Shown piece after piece: positions 25,543-34,151 of a stretch of 64,000 nt of DNA (its first letter is position 1; the number at the start of each line of letters is the position of its first letter). The notes under the pieces were generated by a model. The model saw only the letters and a list, made by a program, of their open reading frames with translations, searched no databases and was not told the origin of the DNA. Position numbers and translations under genes: made by a program. The stretch lies in assembly GCF_003234965.1 (NCBI RefSeq), contig NZ_QKVK01000002.1, positions 496,001-560,000 on the forward strand, given 5' to 3'. The DNA comes from Aestuariivirga litoralis. Lineage in GTDB: Bacteria > Pseudomonadota > Alphaproteobacteria > Rhizobiales > Aestuariivirgaceae.

Positions 25543-27006
25543 ATGACCAAGCCGCCCCGCACCCGGATCGCCAGTGACCTCGATATCAGCCGCATGGTCT
25601 GCGGGCTGTGGCAGGTGGCCGACATGGAGAAGGACGGCACCACGCTCGACCCCCACAGCGCCGCCGCGCATCTCGCGGCCTATGCCGCCGCGGGCTTCGA
25701 CAGCTTCGACATGGCCGACCATTACGGCAGCGCCGAGATCATCACCGGCACGCTGCTCAAGCGCTATTCCGCCGAACAGCGCCGACCGGTGGCCTTCACC
25801 AAATGGTGCCCGGAACCCGGGCCGATGACGCGAGACGTGGTGCGCCGCGGCGTGCAGGAACGGCTGGACCGGCTCGGTGTCACGTCGGTCGACCTCCTGC
25901 AATTCCATTGGTGGAGCTTCGAGCACCCGGCCTGGCTCGACGCCCTGCACGAGATGAAGGCCATGCAGGAGGAGGGCCTGATCCGCGCCATCGGCGTCAC
26001 CAATTTCGACGCAGCGCATCTCGGGCTGGCGCTTGCCGACGGCATTCCCATTGCCACCAACCAGGTCTCCTTCTCGATGGTGGATCGCCGTGCCGCGGGG
26101 GACTTGTCTGAACTCTGCCGCGCCAGGGGCGTGAGGCTCCTCGCCTATGGCACGCTGTGCGGCGGCTTCCTGTCGGAGAAGTGGCTCGGCAAGCCGGAGC
26201 CCAGGGCGATCGCCGACTGGAGCAAGTCGAAATACAAGCGCTTCATCGATGCCGCCGGCGGCTGGGACCGCTTCCAGGCGCTGCTTGCGGCAGCGAACAG
26301 CATCGCGCGGAAACACGGCGTCTCCATCTCCAATGTCGCGACGCGCTGGGTGCTGGAACATGACAGCGTTGCCGCGGTCATCATCGGCGCCAGGCTCGGC
26401 GAAAGCGAGCACCGCGACGACAATCTCAAGGCCTTCGGCTTCGCCCTCGATGCCGCCGACAACATGCTTCTCGGCCAGGCCTTCGCCGCCATGACGCCCA
26501 TTCCCGGCGATTGTGGCGACGAATACCGCAAGCCGCCCTTCCTCACCGCATCGGGCGACCTGAGCCATCACCTGAGCGCCATTCCCTCCGCTTATGAAGC
26601 CCTGCCCATGCAGCACAGGAAAGGTACGCGCATCTCCACGGGGAGCGTGTGGGAGCCGATCGCCGGCTACAGCCGCGCGGTGCGGGTGAAGGACATGATC
26701 TGCGTCTCCGGCACCACCGCGACCCATTCCTCCAGCCGCTGCGTGGCGCCGGGGGACCCCGGTGCGCAGGCCGTCTACATCCTCGACAAGATCGCGGCGT
26801 CGCTTGCCGCGGCGGGCGGGCGCATCGAGGATGTGGTGAGAACCCGCATCTACCTGCGGCATGCCGGCAACTGGGAGCCCGTGTCCCGCGCCCATGGCCG
26901 CGTCTTCGGCACGATCCTGCCCGCCAACACGCTGGTGGAGGCCAGGCTCGTGGGCGACTACGAGGTCGAGATCGAGGCCGATGCCGTGATTGGTGCGGCT
27001 GACTGA
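25543..27006 (+). CDS. Aldo/keto reductase fused to a C-terminal Rid (YjgF)-family domain
   Basis: This 487-residue protein starts 2 bp after the livM stop. Residues 1-330 are an AKR barrel with FDMADHYGS (Asp, Tyr), VAFTKWCP (Lys) and LLQFHWWSF (His). Residues about 355-487 are a Rid domain with GYSRAVRVKDMICVSGTTATHS, IEDVVRTRIYLRH and VEIEADAVIG. RidA enamine deaminases keep a catalytic Arg in P-A-R-S-x-V-E; here the segment is PANTLVEARL with no Arg at that point, so the domain is probably a non-deaminating Rid subgroup. The product may reduce an imine or carbonyl intermediate and bind its unstable form (inference). Confidence 0.85.
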   Translation: MTKPPRTRIASDLDISRMVCGLWQVADMEKDGTTLDPHSAAAHLAAYAAAGFDSFDMADHYGSAEIITGTLLKRYSAEQRRPVAFTKWCPEPGPMTRDVVRRGVQERLDRLGVTSVDLLQFHWWSFEHPAWLDALHEMKAMQEEGLIRAIGVTNFDAAHLGLALADGIPIATNQVSFSMVDRRAAGDLSELCRARGVRLLAYGTLCGGFLSEKWLGKPEPRAIADWSKSKYKRFIDAAGGWDRFQALLAAANSIARKHGVSISNVATRWVLEHDSVAAVIIGARLGESEHRDDNLKAFGFALDAADNMLLGQAFAAMTPIPGDCGDEYRKPPFLTASGDLSHHLSAIPSAYEALPMQHRKGTRISTGSVWEPIAGYSRAVRVKDMICVSGTTATHSSSRCVAPGDPGAQAVYILDKIAASLAAAGGRIEDVVRTRIYLRHAGNWEPVSRAHGRVFGTILPANTLVEARLVGDYEVEIEADAVIGAAD

Positions 27007-27023
27007 ATGGCGCGCGGGTCCCG

Positions 27024-27860
27024 TCAGAGGGATGTCCGCACCCGCCACAGCTCGGGGAAAAGTTCCACCTCCAGCATGCGCTTGAGATAGGAGACGCCCC
27101 CGGTTCCGCCCGTGCCGCGCTTGAAGCCGATGACGCGTTCGACCGTGGTGACGTGATTGAACCGCCAGCGCCGGAAATAGTCCTCGAAATCAACGAGCTT
27201 TTCAGCCAGCTCATAGAGCTGCCAATGTGCTTCCGGAGCGCGGTAGACCCCGGCCCATGCCTCCACCACCGCGTCGTCGAAGCGGTGTGTCTCGCGCACG
27301 TCGCGGGTCAGCACGGCCTCGGGCATGACCACGCCGCGGCGCTGCGCCAGCCGCAGCACCTCGTCATAGAGGCTCGGCGTCGCAAGCTCGGCTGCGAGCT
27401 TTGCAAGCACCTCCGGCCGGTGCTCATGCGGCTTCAGCATCGCGTGGTTGCGGTTGCCCAGCACATACTCGATCATGCGGTATTGCCATGACTGGAAGCC
27501 GGAGGACTGCCCGAGCTCGCGCCGGAAATGCGTGTAGTCGGCGGGCGTCATGGTGCGCAACACGTCCCAGGCATTGTTCAGCTGCTCGAAGATCCGCGAC
27601 ACGCGCGCCAGCATCTTCATGGCGGGGGCAAGATCATCGCGCGCGATGGCAGCGCGCGCGGCGGACAGCTCATGGATGGCGAGCTTCATCCAAAGCTCCG
27701 ACGTCTGGTGCTGGATGATGAACAGCATCTCGTCATGCGCCGTCGTGCGCACCGCCTGGGCATCGAGGATCCTGTCGAGACGGAGATAGTCGCCATAGGA
27801 CATGCGCCCATCAAAATCCATCTGGGCGCCGTCACCGGCCGGGTCGAAGTCACGTGTCAT
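27024..27860 (-). CDS. kynA: Tryptophan 2,3-dioxygenase
   Basis: This 278-residue heme enzyme inserts O2 across the indole ring of L-tryptophan to give N-formylkynurenine. Diagnostic segments are [16 protein letters not shown] near residue 45, [25 protein letters not shown], and [26 protein letters not shown] with the following YLKR, which contains the proximal heme His and the substrate carboxylate/ammonium loop. Length matches the bacterial family. It lies 15 bp downstream of the aryl-CoA ligase, so the two form a unit. A kynureninase is not seen in the window. Confidence 0.95.
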   Translation of the reverse strand: MTRDFDPAGDGAQMDFDGRMSYGDYLRLDRILDAQAVRTTAHDEMLFIIQHQTSELWMKLAIHELSAARAAIARDDLAPAMKMLARVSRIFEQLNNAWDVLRTMTPADYTHFRRELGQSSGFQSWQYRMIEYVLGNRNHAMLKPHEHRPEVLAKLAAELATPSLYDEVLRLAQRRGVVMPEAVLTRDVRETHRFDDAVVEAWAGVYRAPEAHWQLYELAEKLVDFEDYFRRWRFNHVTTVERVIGFKRGTGGTGGVSYLKRMLEVELFPELWRVRTSL

Positions 27861-27875
27861 GGCGGGCCTCCACCG

Positions 27876-29492
27876 TCAGGATTCGCGCAGCCGGAAGCGC
27901 TGGATCTTGCCGGTCTGGGTCTTGGGCAGCGCATCGCGATACACCACGCGGCGCGGATACTTGAAGGGCGCGATCACCGCCTTCACATGGTCCTGCAGGA
28001 TCCTGGTCATCAGCGCGTCACCCGCGTGGCCCTTCGCCAGCACGACATGCGCCTCGACGATCATGCCGCGTTCGTCGTCGGGGGCGCCGATCACGGCACA
28101 TTCGGCAACGGCCGGGTGGGACAGCAGGGCTGCCTCCACCTCCGGCCCTGCGATGTTGTATCCGGAAGAGATGATCATGTCGTCCGAGCGCGCGGCGAAA
28201 TGGAAGTAGCCGTCCGTGTCCTGCCAGAAGCTGTCGCCCGTCAGGTTCCAGCCGTTCCTGACATAGCTGGTCTGGCGCGAATCGTTGAGGTAGCGACAGC
28301 CGGTGGGGCCGCGCACCGCGAGGCGCCCGACCTCGCCTACCGGCTTCTCGTTGCCGTCGTCGTCCACGATCCGCGCCTCATAGCCCGTCACCGGCTTTCC
28401 GGTGCAGCCGGGGCGATGGTCACCGAACCGGTTGGTGATGAAGATGTGCAGCATCTCGGTGGCGCCGATCCCGTCGAGGATGGGCTTGCCGGTGCGTGCG
28501 ATCCATTCCTCATAGACCGGCGCCGGCAGCGTCTCGCCGGCGGAAACCGCCGCCCGCAGCGTCGAGAGGTCGGTCCCCTCGGCCATCGCCTTCAGCATGG
28601 CGCGATAGGCGGTCGGGGCGGTGAAGCAAACGGTGGCCTTGTGCTGCTGGATGATCTCGATGAGGTTGGGCGGCGTGGCATGCTCCAGCAGAGCGGCCGC
28701 CGCCCCGAAGCGCAGCGGGAAGATCGCCAGGCCGCCGAGGCCGAATGTGAAAGCCAGGGGTGGTGAGCCGACGAACACGTCGTCAGGCGTCACGTTCAGC
28801 ACCTCCTTTGCGTAGGCATCGGCGATGATCAGGATATCGCGGTGAAATGCCACTGCGCCCTTGGGCGTGCCCGTGGTGCCGGAGGTGAAGCCGATCAACG
28901 CGACGTCGTCGCGCCCGGTCTTCACCGCGGCGAACTTCACGGGCTTGGTCAAGGCGATGCGATCGAGCTCGGCATCATGGTTCGCCGTGCCGTCAAAGCC
29001 GACGATCGTATGGAGGAACTTCGAGGCCTTCCCGCAGGTGACGAGTTCTTCCATCAGCCGCGTGTCGCACAACGCAAATGCGATCTCCGCCTTGTCGACG
29101 ATCTGTGCCAATTCGCCGTGGCGCAGCATGGGCATGGTGTTGACGACCACGGCCCCGGCCTTCATCGCGGCCAGCCAGCAGGCCACCATGGCAGGGTTGT
29201 TGGCCGAGCGGATCAGCACCCGGTTGCCGGGTTTCACGCCATAGACATCAACCAACGCGTGGGCGATGCGGTTCGACCAGTCGGTGAGTTCCTTGTAGGT
29301 GCGCTGCCGGCCATTGCCGAAGAGCGCCACATGATCGCCGAAGCCGTTCTCCACCATGCGATCGGTAAGCTCGACCCCGGCATTCAGCCATTCGGGATAG
29401 GAGAACCCGTCGGTCAGGATCACCGGCCACTGATCGCGAGGCGGCAGGCGGTCGCGGGTGAATGTGTCGGAATGGCCTGTGGGCCCCAGCAT
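27876..29492 (-). CDS. Aryl-CoA ligase, 2-aminobenzoate/benzoate-CoA ligase type
   Basis: This 538-residue AMP-forming ligase starts at the ATG at 29492 behind AAGGGGACGAG. The P-loop is GFTSGTTGTPKGAV, the central aromatic motif is DGIGATEMLHIFI, and adenylate-hinge motifs include TGDSFWQDTDGYFHFAARSDDMI. The catalytic Lys is in LPKTQTGKIQRFRL. IGATEMLHIF is characteristic of the benzoate/2-aminobenzoate-CoA ligase branch. Co-location with tryptophan dioxygenase points to anthranilate (2-aminobenzoate) as substrate; this is inference. Confidence 0.82.
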   Translation of the reverse strand: MLGPTGHSDTFTRDRLPPRDQWPVILTDGFSYPEWLNAGVELTDRMVENGFGDHVALFGNGRQRTYKELTDWSNRIAHALVDVYGVKPGNRVLIRSANNPAMVACWLAAMKAGAVVVNTMPMLRHGELAQIVDKAEIAFALCDTRLMEELVTCGKASKFLHTIVGFDGTANHDAELDRIALTKPVKFAAVKTGRDDVALIGFTSGTTGTPKGAVAFHRDILIIADAYAKEVLNVTPDDVFVGSPPLAFTFGLGGLAIFPLRFGAAAALLEHATPPNLIEIIQQHKATVCFTAPTAYRAMLKAMAEGTDLSTLRAAVSAGETLPAPVYEEWIARTGKPILDGIGATEMLHIFITNRFGDHRPGCTGKPVTGYEARIVDDDGNEKPVGEVGRLAVRGPTGCRYLNDSRQTSYVRNGWNLTGDSFWQDTDGYFHFAARSDDMIISSGYNIAGPEVEAALLSHPAVAECAVIGAPDDERGMIVEAHVVLAKGHAGDALMTRILQDHVKAVIAPFKYPRRVVYRDALPKTQTGKIQRFRLRES

Positions 29493-29651
29493 TCTCGTCC
29501 CCTTCGACAGAAGAGCATGCAAAACAGGTTGTCGAGGCTGCCACGCACATCAAATTGTTTCAAGCTTAAAATATTCATCTGCGTGAGCGGCTCCCTGCAG
29601 CGCCCAGGTGCGGAGATGAACAGGCGGTTGAGGGACCGCGCCAATGCGCGA

Positions 29652-29682
29652 GATCCCCGCGCCGTTTCGGGCTGCGGGGATC
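29652..29682. terminator. Hairpin downstream of the SnoaL-FMO gene
   Basis: A 9-bp perfect stem (29652-29660 with 29674-29682; arm GATCCCCGC) with a 13-nt loop lies 45 bp beyond the minus-strand FMO stop. A separate 15-bp palindrome, ACGAGCG-T-CGCTCGT at 29691-29705, sits between it and the stop. Together they probably end the FMO transcript. The rest of 29493-29726 shows nothing else clear. Confidence 0.55.
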
Positions 29683-29726
29683 CTTCGTTCACGAGCGTCG
29701 CTCGTATGGTGGGTCTCTCCGGCGCG

Positions 29727-31526
29727 TCAGCCCAGGTGATGGGTTGGCGGAATGCCATAGACCGGTGTGGCAATTCCCTCGTGCCGCGCCTTCAGCTGCA
29801 GGGCGAGGAATTGCGAGTAATGCCGTGACTGGTGCAGGTTGCCGCCGTGGAACCACAGCGCCTCCTGCTGGGTGGGCTTCCACATGTTGCGCTGTTCGCC
29901 GACCCACGGCCCGGGGTCCTTCGTGGTGTTGGACCCAAGACCCCAGCACTTGCCCACCTTGTCGGCCACGTCCTTGCCGATCAGGTCGGCCGCCCAGCCG
30001 TTCATCGAGCCGTAGCCCGTGGCGTAGACGATGACATCGGCCGGCAGGTGCGTTCCGTCCTCGAGCATCACGCCGGTTTCGGTGATCTCCTTCACCTGCC
30101 CATGTGCAAGCTTGATCTTGCCGTCGATGATGAGCTGGCTCGCGCCGACGTCGATGTAGTAGCCCGACCCGCGCCGCAGATATTTCATGAACAGGCCCGA
30201 GCCATCGTCACCCCAGTCCAGCTTGAAGCCTGCCTTTTCCAGTCCGGCATAGAAATCGGCGTCCCGTTCACGCATCTGCTCGTAGAGAGGGATCTGGAAT
30301 TCGTGGAGGATGCGATAGGGAAGGCTGGCGAATATCATGTCCGCCTTGTTCGTCGTCATGCCGCCGCGCACCGCCTTTTCGGAATAGAGCCCGCCGAGGC
30401 CGATATCCATCAGGGTGTCCGACTTCACGATATGGGTCGAGCTGCGCTGGACCATCGTGACATCGACGTCGTTTTCCCAGAGTGCTGCGCAGATGTCGTG
30501 GGCGGAGTTGTTGGAGCCGATCACGACCGCGCGCTTGCCCTTGTAGGCATCGGGGCCCGGGTGCTTGGAGGAATGATGCTGGTCGCCCTTGAACTTCGCC
30601 ATGCCCGGATAGTTCGGAAGGTTGGGCTTGCCCGACATGCCGGTGGCGAGGACCAGCTGCCTGGGCTTCAGCACGACCTCCTGGCCGTCCCGATCGACGA
30701 CCACGGTCCATTCCCCGGTGGCTTCATCAAACCGGGCGGATTTGGCCGTGGTCTTGGACCAGTAATTGAGCTCCATGATCTTGGCGTACATTTCCAGCCA
30801 GTCGCCGATCTTGTCCTTCGGCGCAAACACCGGCCAGTTGGGCGGAAACGGCAGATAGGGCAGGTGATCGTACCAGACGGGATCGTGCAGGCAGAGAGAC
30901 TTGTACCTGTTGCGCCAGCTGTCTCCGGCGCGCGCATTCTTCTCGATGATGATGGTCGGCACCCCGAGCTGGCGGAGCCTTGCGCCCAACGCTATGCCGC
31001 CCTGTCCGCCGCCGAGGATCACGACATAGGGCTGCCTGGTGTAGCCCAGTTCACGCGCCTCGGCCTCGCGCTCTTCCAGCCATGTGGGCCGGTGCTTTGC
31101 GGCACCATGCTTGGCGCCCAGGGGACGGTCATACCCGAGCGGCTCCTCATGCCCCTTGAGTTCGACCATCGTGGTCAGCAGCGTCCAGATCTTGTCGCCG
31201 CGCAGGCGAATGAGGCCGTAGCCACGGGCCACGGCCGTCTCGAAGCTGATCCACGCGGTGATCACGCCACCCTCCTCGGTGGCCTCCTCGCCCTCGGCCA
31301 CCTGCCAGTTCGAGGGCTTGCAGCCCGCAAGCTGGTGACGGAGCATGTCGGCGATTTCCGCCTTGCCTTCCATGGTCTTGATGTTCCACGTGAAGGTTAC
31401 CAGATCGCGCCAGTAGCAATCGTCCTCGAACATGCCGGTCACGGCCTCGATGTCTCCGGCAGCCAGTGCTGCGCCGAACCTGTCAAGAAAAGCCGCGACC
31501 TTGCCTGTCGCCGTTATGTCGAGCAT
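29727..31526 (-). CDS. SnoaL-like domain fused to a flavin-containing monooxygenase
   Basis: This 599-residue protein starts at the ATG at 31526 behind a strong AAAGGAGGA site. Residues about 1-130 form a SnoaL-like cone domain (FGAALAAGDIEAVTGMFEDDCYWRDLVTFTW). The remainder is a class B monooxygenase: FAD motif GGGQGG, FMO fingerprint FKGDQHHSSKH, NADPH motif VIGSNNSAHD and the ATGYG segment. The closest recognisable shape is the YUCCA/indole-3-pyruvate monooxygenase branch (RYKSLCLHDPVWYDHLPYLPFP). With iorAB and tryptophan dioxygenase nearby, an indole or aromatic acid substrate is plausible. Confidence 0.82.
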   Translation of the reverse strand: MLDITATGKVAAFLDRFGAALAAGDIEAVTGMFEDDCYWRDLVTFTWNIKTMEGKAEIADMLRHQLAGCKPSNWQVAEGEEATEEGGVITAWISFETAVARGYGLIRLRGDKIWTLLTTMVELKGHEEPLGYDRPLGAKHGAAKHRPTWLEEREAEARELGYTRQPYVVILGGGQGGIALGARLRQLGVPTIIIEKNARAGDSWRNRYKSLCLHDPVWYDHLPYLPFPPNWPVFAPKDKIGDWLEMYAKIMELNYWSKTTAKSARFDEATGEWTVVVDRDGQEVVLKPRQLVLATGMSGKPNLPNYPGMAKFKGDQHHSSKHPGPDAYKGKRAVVIGSNNSAHDICAALWENDVDVTMVQRSSTHIVKSDTLMDIGLGGLYSEKAVRGGMTTNKADMIFASLPYRILHEFQIPLYEQMRERDADFYAGLEKAGFKLDWGDDGSGLFMKYLRRGSGYYIDVGASQLIIDGKIKLAHGQVKEITETGVMLEDGTHLPADVIVYATGYGSMNGWAADLIGKDVADKVGKCWGLGSNTTKDPGPWVGEQRNMWKPTQQEALWFHGGNLHQSRHYSQFLALQLKARHEGIATPVYGIPPTHHLG

Positions 31527-31654
31527 GGGGTCCTCCTTTGTGTTCTTTGTGACGGCAGGTTGCACTGCATGAAACCCGGATGCAACATGCTACGCCGTGC
31601 CCATGCCCAGATTCTTGATGGTCAATGGCACGCCTGAGGAGTTCGATCTGCCAG

Positions 31655-32194
31655 ATGTCAAAGACCAGGTTTCGACATTTTCGTCCCGTCGCCACGGGGC
31701 TCGCGATGACACTCGTCCTCATTTCACCGGCGCATTCGGACCCGCTGTTTTCTCCCGAGCTCACGTCAGCTTGCGTGTCCGCAGCTGTATCCGCCTCGCC
31801 CGGCCTTTCCGGTTCGGCCGTTCTCGACTGCATCGGCAAGGCCTCGCAGGCCTGCATGACTTCCCCGGGTGGCGACACCACGATCGGAATGGTCGACTGC
31901 CTTCAAGGTGAATTGGCCTATTGGGACAAGCGGCTCAATGCGGCCTATGCCAAGCGGCTCGCGGTGGCCAGGAAAGACGACGCGGAGATGAAGAGCGCAC
32001 GGACCGCCAAGGTCTCCGTCGAGGAGAGTTTGCGAAACATGCAGCGCGCGTGGATCGCCTTTCGGGATGCAGCCTGCCTTTACGAGCAAGTGCAGTGGAT
32101 GGGCGGCTCCGGTGGAGGCCCGGCAACTGCCGCTTGCCGCCTGCAGGAGACCGCCCGGCAAGCGCTGAGACTTGAAGGCTGGTGGTCCCAGTAG
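31655..32194 (+). CDS. Exported LprI-like (DUF1311) protein
   Basis: I chose the ATG at 31655 because GAGGAG lies upstream and the product then begins with a signal peptide (MSKTRFRHFRPVATGLAMTL followed by VLISPAHS). The mature part has the DUF1311 pattern WDKRLNAAYAKRLAVARKDD, then LRNMQRAWIAFRDAACLYE, and a final CRLQETARQA, with Cys residues spaced for disulfides. Some family members inhibit lysozyme (LprI); function here is unproven. An earlier in-frame ATG at 31625 is possible. Confidence 0.75.
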   Translation: MSKTRFRHFRPVATGLAMTLVLISPAHSDPLFSPELTSACVSAAVSASPGLSGSAVLDCIGKASQACMTSPGGDTTIGMVDCLQGELAYWDKRLNAAYAKRLAVARKDDAEMKSARTAKVSVEESLRNMQRAWIAFRDAACLYEQVQWMGGSGGGPATAACRLQETARQALRLEGWWSQ

Positions 32195-32221
32195 AACGTG
32201 GAGTTCAGAAGGATCTGAACG

Positions 32222-33124
32222 ATGCACATCCCGACACGCCACGGCGTGGGCCCCACTTGCGTATCGCTGCCTGCCGGTCCCTGGCCCACGGTGCTGGACT
32301 TCCTGGTCGAACGCATGCCCCACATCCCGCGCGAAACCTGGGCCGAGCGCATGCGCAGCAAGTCGGTGTTGAACGCGGATGGCCGGCCGGTGCCGCTCGC
32401 GCAGGCCTACACGCCGCACACGCGGCTGTTCTACTACCGCCACATCGAGGATGAACCACAGCTGCCGGAGCTGCCCGGTATCGTGTTCGAGGACGATCAT
32501 CTCCTGGTGGCCGACAAACCCCATTTCATGCCCGTTACACCGGCGGGGCGGTATGTGCAGCAGAGCATGCTCGTGCAACTGAAGACGCTGACGGGGTGTG
32601 ACGATCTGGTGCCGCTGCACCGCATCGACCGCGAAACCGCGGGCCTGGTGCTGCTGGGAAAACGCCCGGCCGACCGCGACGTCTACCACGCGCTCTTTCG
32701 CCAGCAGCAGATCCACAAGACCTACCTCGCCGTCGCCCCGTTTCGGCCTGGTCTGGCGTGGCCCCGCATCCATACCAGCCGCCTCGTGGCGGGCGAGCCC
32801 TTTTTCCGGATGCAGGAAGTTGCGGGCGAACCCAACAGCCAAACCCGCATCAGCCTGCTGCGCAGCGATGGCTCTCGCGCGCTGTACCAGCTGGAACCTG
32901 TCAGCGGCAAACGCCACCAGCTGCGGGTCCACATGCAGGCGCTGGGGCTGCCCTTGGAAGGTGACCTGTTCTACCCGGAGGTACTGCGCACACCGGATGC
33001 GCCGGACGACCATGCCCACCCCCTGCAACTGCTGGCGCAGCGCATCGCCTTCACCGACCCGGTGACCGGCGCGAAGCGTGTGTTCCAGAGCCAGCGCAGC
33101 CTGCGCTTTCCCGATCGGGTGTAA
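32222..33124 (+). CDS. RluA-family pseudouridine synthase
   Basis: The 300-residue protein has the RluA catalytic loop LVPLHRIDRETAGLVLLGK with the nucleophilic Asp in HRID, an upstream VFEDDHLLVADKPHFMPV strand and a downstream HQLRVHMQALGLPLEGDLFY, all canonical. It isomerises specific uridines in rRNA or tRNA to pseudouridine. There is no S4 domain. The sequence reads more like beta- or gammaproteobacterial members and sits beside a decayed coding remnant, so acquisition is possible. Confidence 0.88.
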   Translation: MHIPTRHGVGPTCVSLPAGPWPTVLDFLVERMPHIPRETWAERMRSKSVLNADGRPVPLAQAYTPHTRLFYYRHIEDEPQLPELPGIVFEDDHLLVADKPHFMPVTPAGRYVQQSMLVQLKTLTGCDDLVPLHRIDRETAGLVLLGKRPADRDVYHALFRQQQIHKTYLAVAPFRPGLAWPRIHTSRLVAGEPFFRMQEVAGEPNSQTRISLLRSDGSRALYQLEPVSGKRHQLRVHMQALGLPLEGDLFYPEVLRTPDAPDDHAHPLQLLAQRIAFTDPVTGAKRVFQSQRSLRFPDRV

Positions 33125-33197
33125 TGGCGGAGGGAGAGAAGCTGGCTGCGAACTCTCTTTCTTTCCAAGCCATTGATTTTGTTAGACTCGGTATTTA

Positions 33198-33226
33198 GCG
33201 GCGTTCGAATCCCGCGCGGGGATCCA
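33198..33226 (+). other. tRNA 3'-end-like scar
   Basis: The stretch contains TTCGAATCCCGC, which resembles a tRNA T-loop and 3' stem, then GCGGGGATCCA like an acceptor end. The 5' side of the T-stem (GCGGCG) would need a bulged base and no D- or anticodon arm is visible upstream, so this is not a functional tRNA. It may be an integration scar. Confidence 0.2.
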
Positions 33227-33237
33227 AACTCTATCGA

Positions 33238-33385
33238 TTAGACCCGAAGCTTCAGGTCGCGATCCAGCGGGAACATCGCGTAGACAGAGGTGCGGCGCTC
33301 TTAGCGTGTCGTGGAGAGCGCGCCGCTGTCGCAGACGATGAGGCGGCCGGCGACGGGTTCGAAGGCGACGCAGAAGTGAAGCATT
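33238..33385 (-). pseudogene. C-terminal remnant of an unrecognised protein with an internal stop
   Basis: On the minus strand one frame reads LHFCVAFEPVAGRLIVCDSG..., then a TAA (33301-33303), and in the same frame continues ERRTSVYAMFPLDRDLKLRV to a second TAA (33238-33240). Both halves look like ordinary protein, suggesting the 3' end of a gene that lost its 5' part and gained a stop. I do not recognise the family. It lies in the 325-bp gap between the rluA-type gene and the Crp/Fnr gene, where nothing else is clear apart from the tRNA-like scar. Confidence 0.4.
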
Positions 33386-33449
33386 GCAACGCGTCGCGGC
33401 TGGGCTAAGAGCAGTGGGTCCACCCTTGGCAAATCGCGCGGAGGTTGCC

Positions 33450-34148
33450 TTGCCTGCACTCGACAGATCGCTGGTCGCCAGCCTGCCCGTGTTCCAGGGC
33501 CTGACCCCGGAGCAGCAGGATGACGTGCTGGGCGAAGCACAATCGGTTCGCTATCCGAAGGGCGCCGACGTATTCCAGCAGGACCAGCAGGCGCAGCACT
33601 TCTTCCTGCTGCTGCATGGCCATCTGCGTGTCTATCGCCTGACGCCGGATGGCCAGCAGGTGGTGGTGCGCTACATCTCGCCCGGCGAGATTTTCGGCGT
33701 GGCCATGGCGCTCGGCCGCACCACCTATCCGGCCACCGCTGCGGCCGTCGTCGACAGCGTGGCGCTGGTGTGGCCCAATGCCGTATGGCCGCGCCTGTCC
33801 GAGACCTATCCGGCACTTCTCGCCAACACGCTGCGGACCGTGGGCAGCAGGCTTCAGGATGCGCAGACGCGCGTCGTCGAGATGTCGACCGAGCAGGTGG
33901 AGCGCCGCATCGCCCACGCGCTGCTGCGGCTTGCCCAGCAGTCGGGACGCAAGGTCGAGACCGGAATCCAGATCGACTTTCCCATTTCCCGCCAGGACGT
34001 GGCGGAAATGACGGGAGCCACGCTCCACACGGTGAGCCGCGTGCTCAGCGCGTGGGAAGACCGGGGCCTTGTCGAAGGCGGCCGCCAGAAGATCACGCTT
34101 CGTGACCCGCACCGCATCTTCATGCTTGCCGAGGGCAATGGCGGCTGA
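33450..34148 (+). CDS. Crp/Fnr-family regulator with an atypical recognition helix
   Basis: The likely start is the TTG at 33450, 6 bp after GGAGG, giving 232 residues; in-frame GTG 33414 and ATG 33384 are alternatives. The cyclic-nucleotide-like barrel (GADVFQQDQQAQHFFLLLHGHLRVYRLTPDGQ) leads to a C-terminal helix-turn-helix, ISRQDVAEMTGATLHTVSRVLSAWEDRGLV. No FNR-type Cys cluster is present. FNR/DNR proteins have Glu in E-x-x-S-R; here the residue is His (HTVSR), so DNA specificity should differ from TTGA-N6-TCAA. It neighbours the DUF1858, hemerythrin and NnrS genes, whose promoter region has TTTGCG-N4-CGCAAA sites. Confidence 0.85.
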   Translation: MPALDRSLVASLPVFQGLTPEQQDDVLGEAQSVRYPKGADVFQQDQQAQHFFLLLHGHLRVYRLTPDGQQVVVRYISPGEIFGVAMALGRTTYPATAAAVVDSVALVWPNAVWPRLSETYPALLANTLRTVGSRLQDAQTRVVEMSTEQVERRIAHALLRLAQQSGRKVETGIQIDFPISRQDVAEMTGATLHTVSRVLSAWEDRGLVEGGRQKITLRDPHRIFMLAEGNGG

Positions 34149-34151
34149 GCC

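Noticed and set aside
29832-31637. 601-codon open frame on the plus strand opposite the SnoaL-FMO gene
   Set aside because: It mirrors the FMO codons; its product is His/Arg/Val-rich with no domain. Such antisense frames are common in GC-rich DNA.
33191-33226. A complete tRNA gene
   Set aside because: Only a T-arm-like and acceptor-like end are present; the D- and anticodon arms are missing and the T-stem is imperfect.
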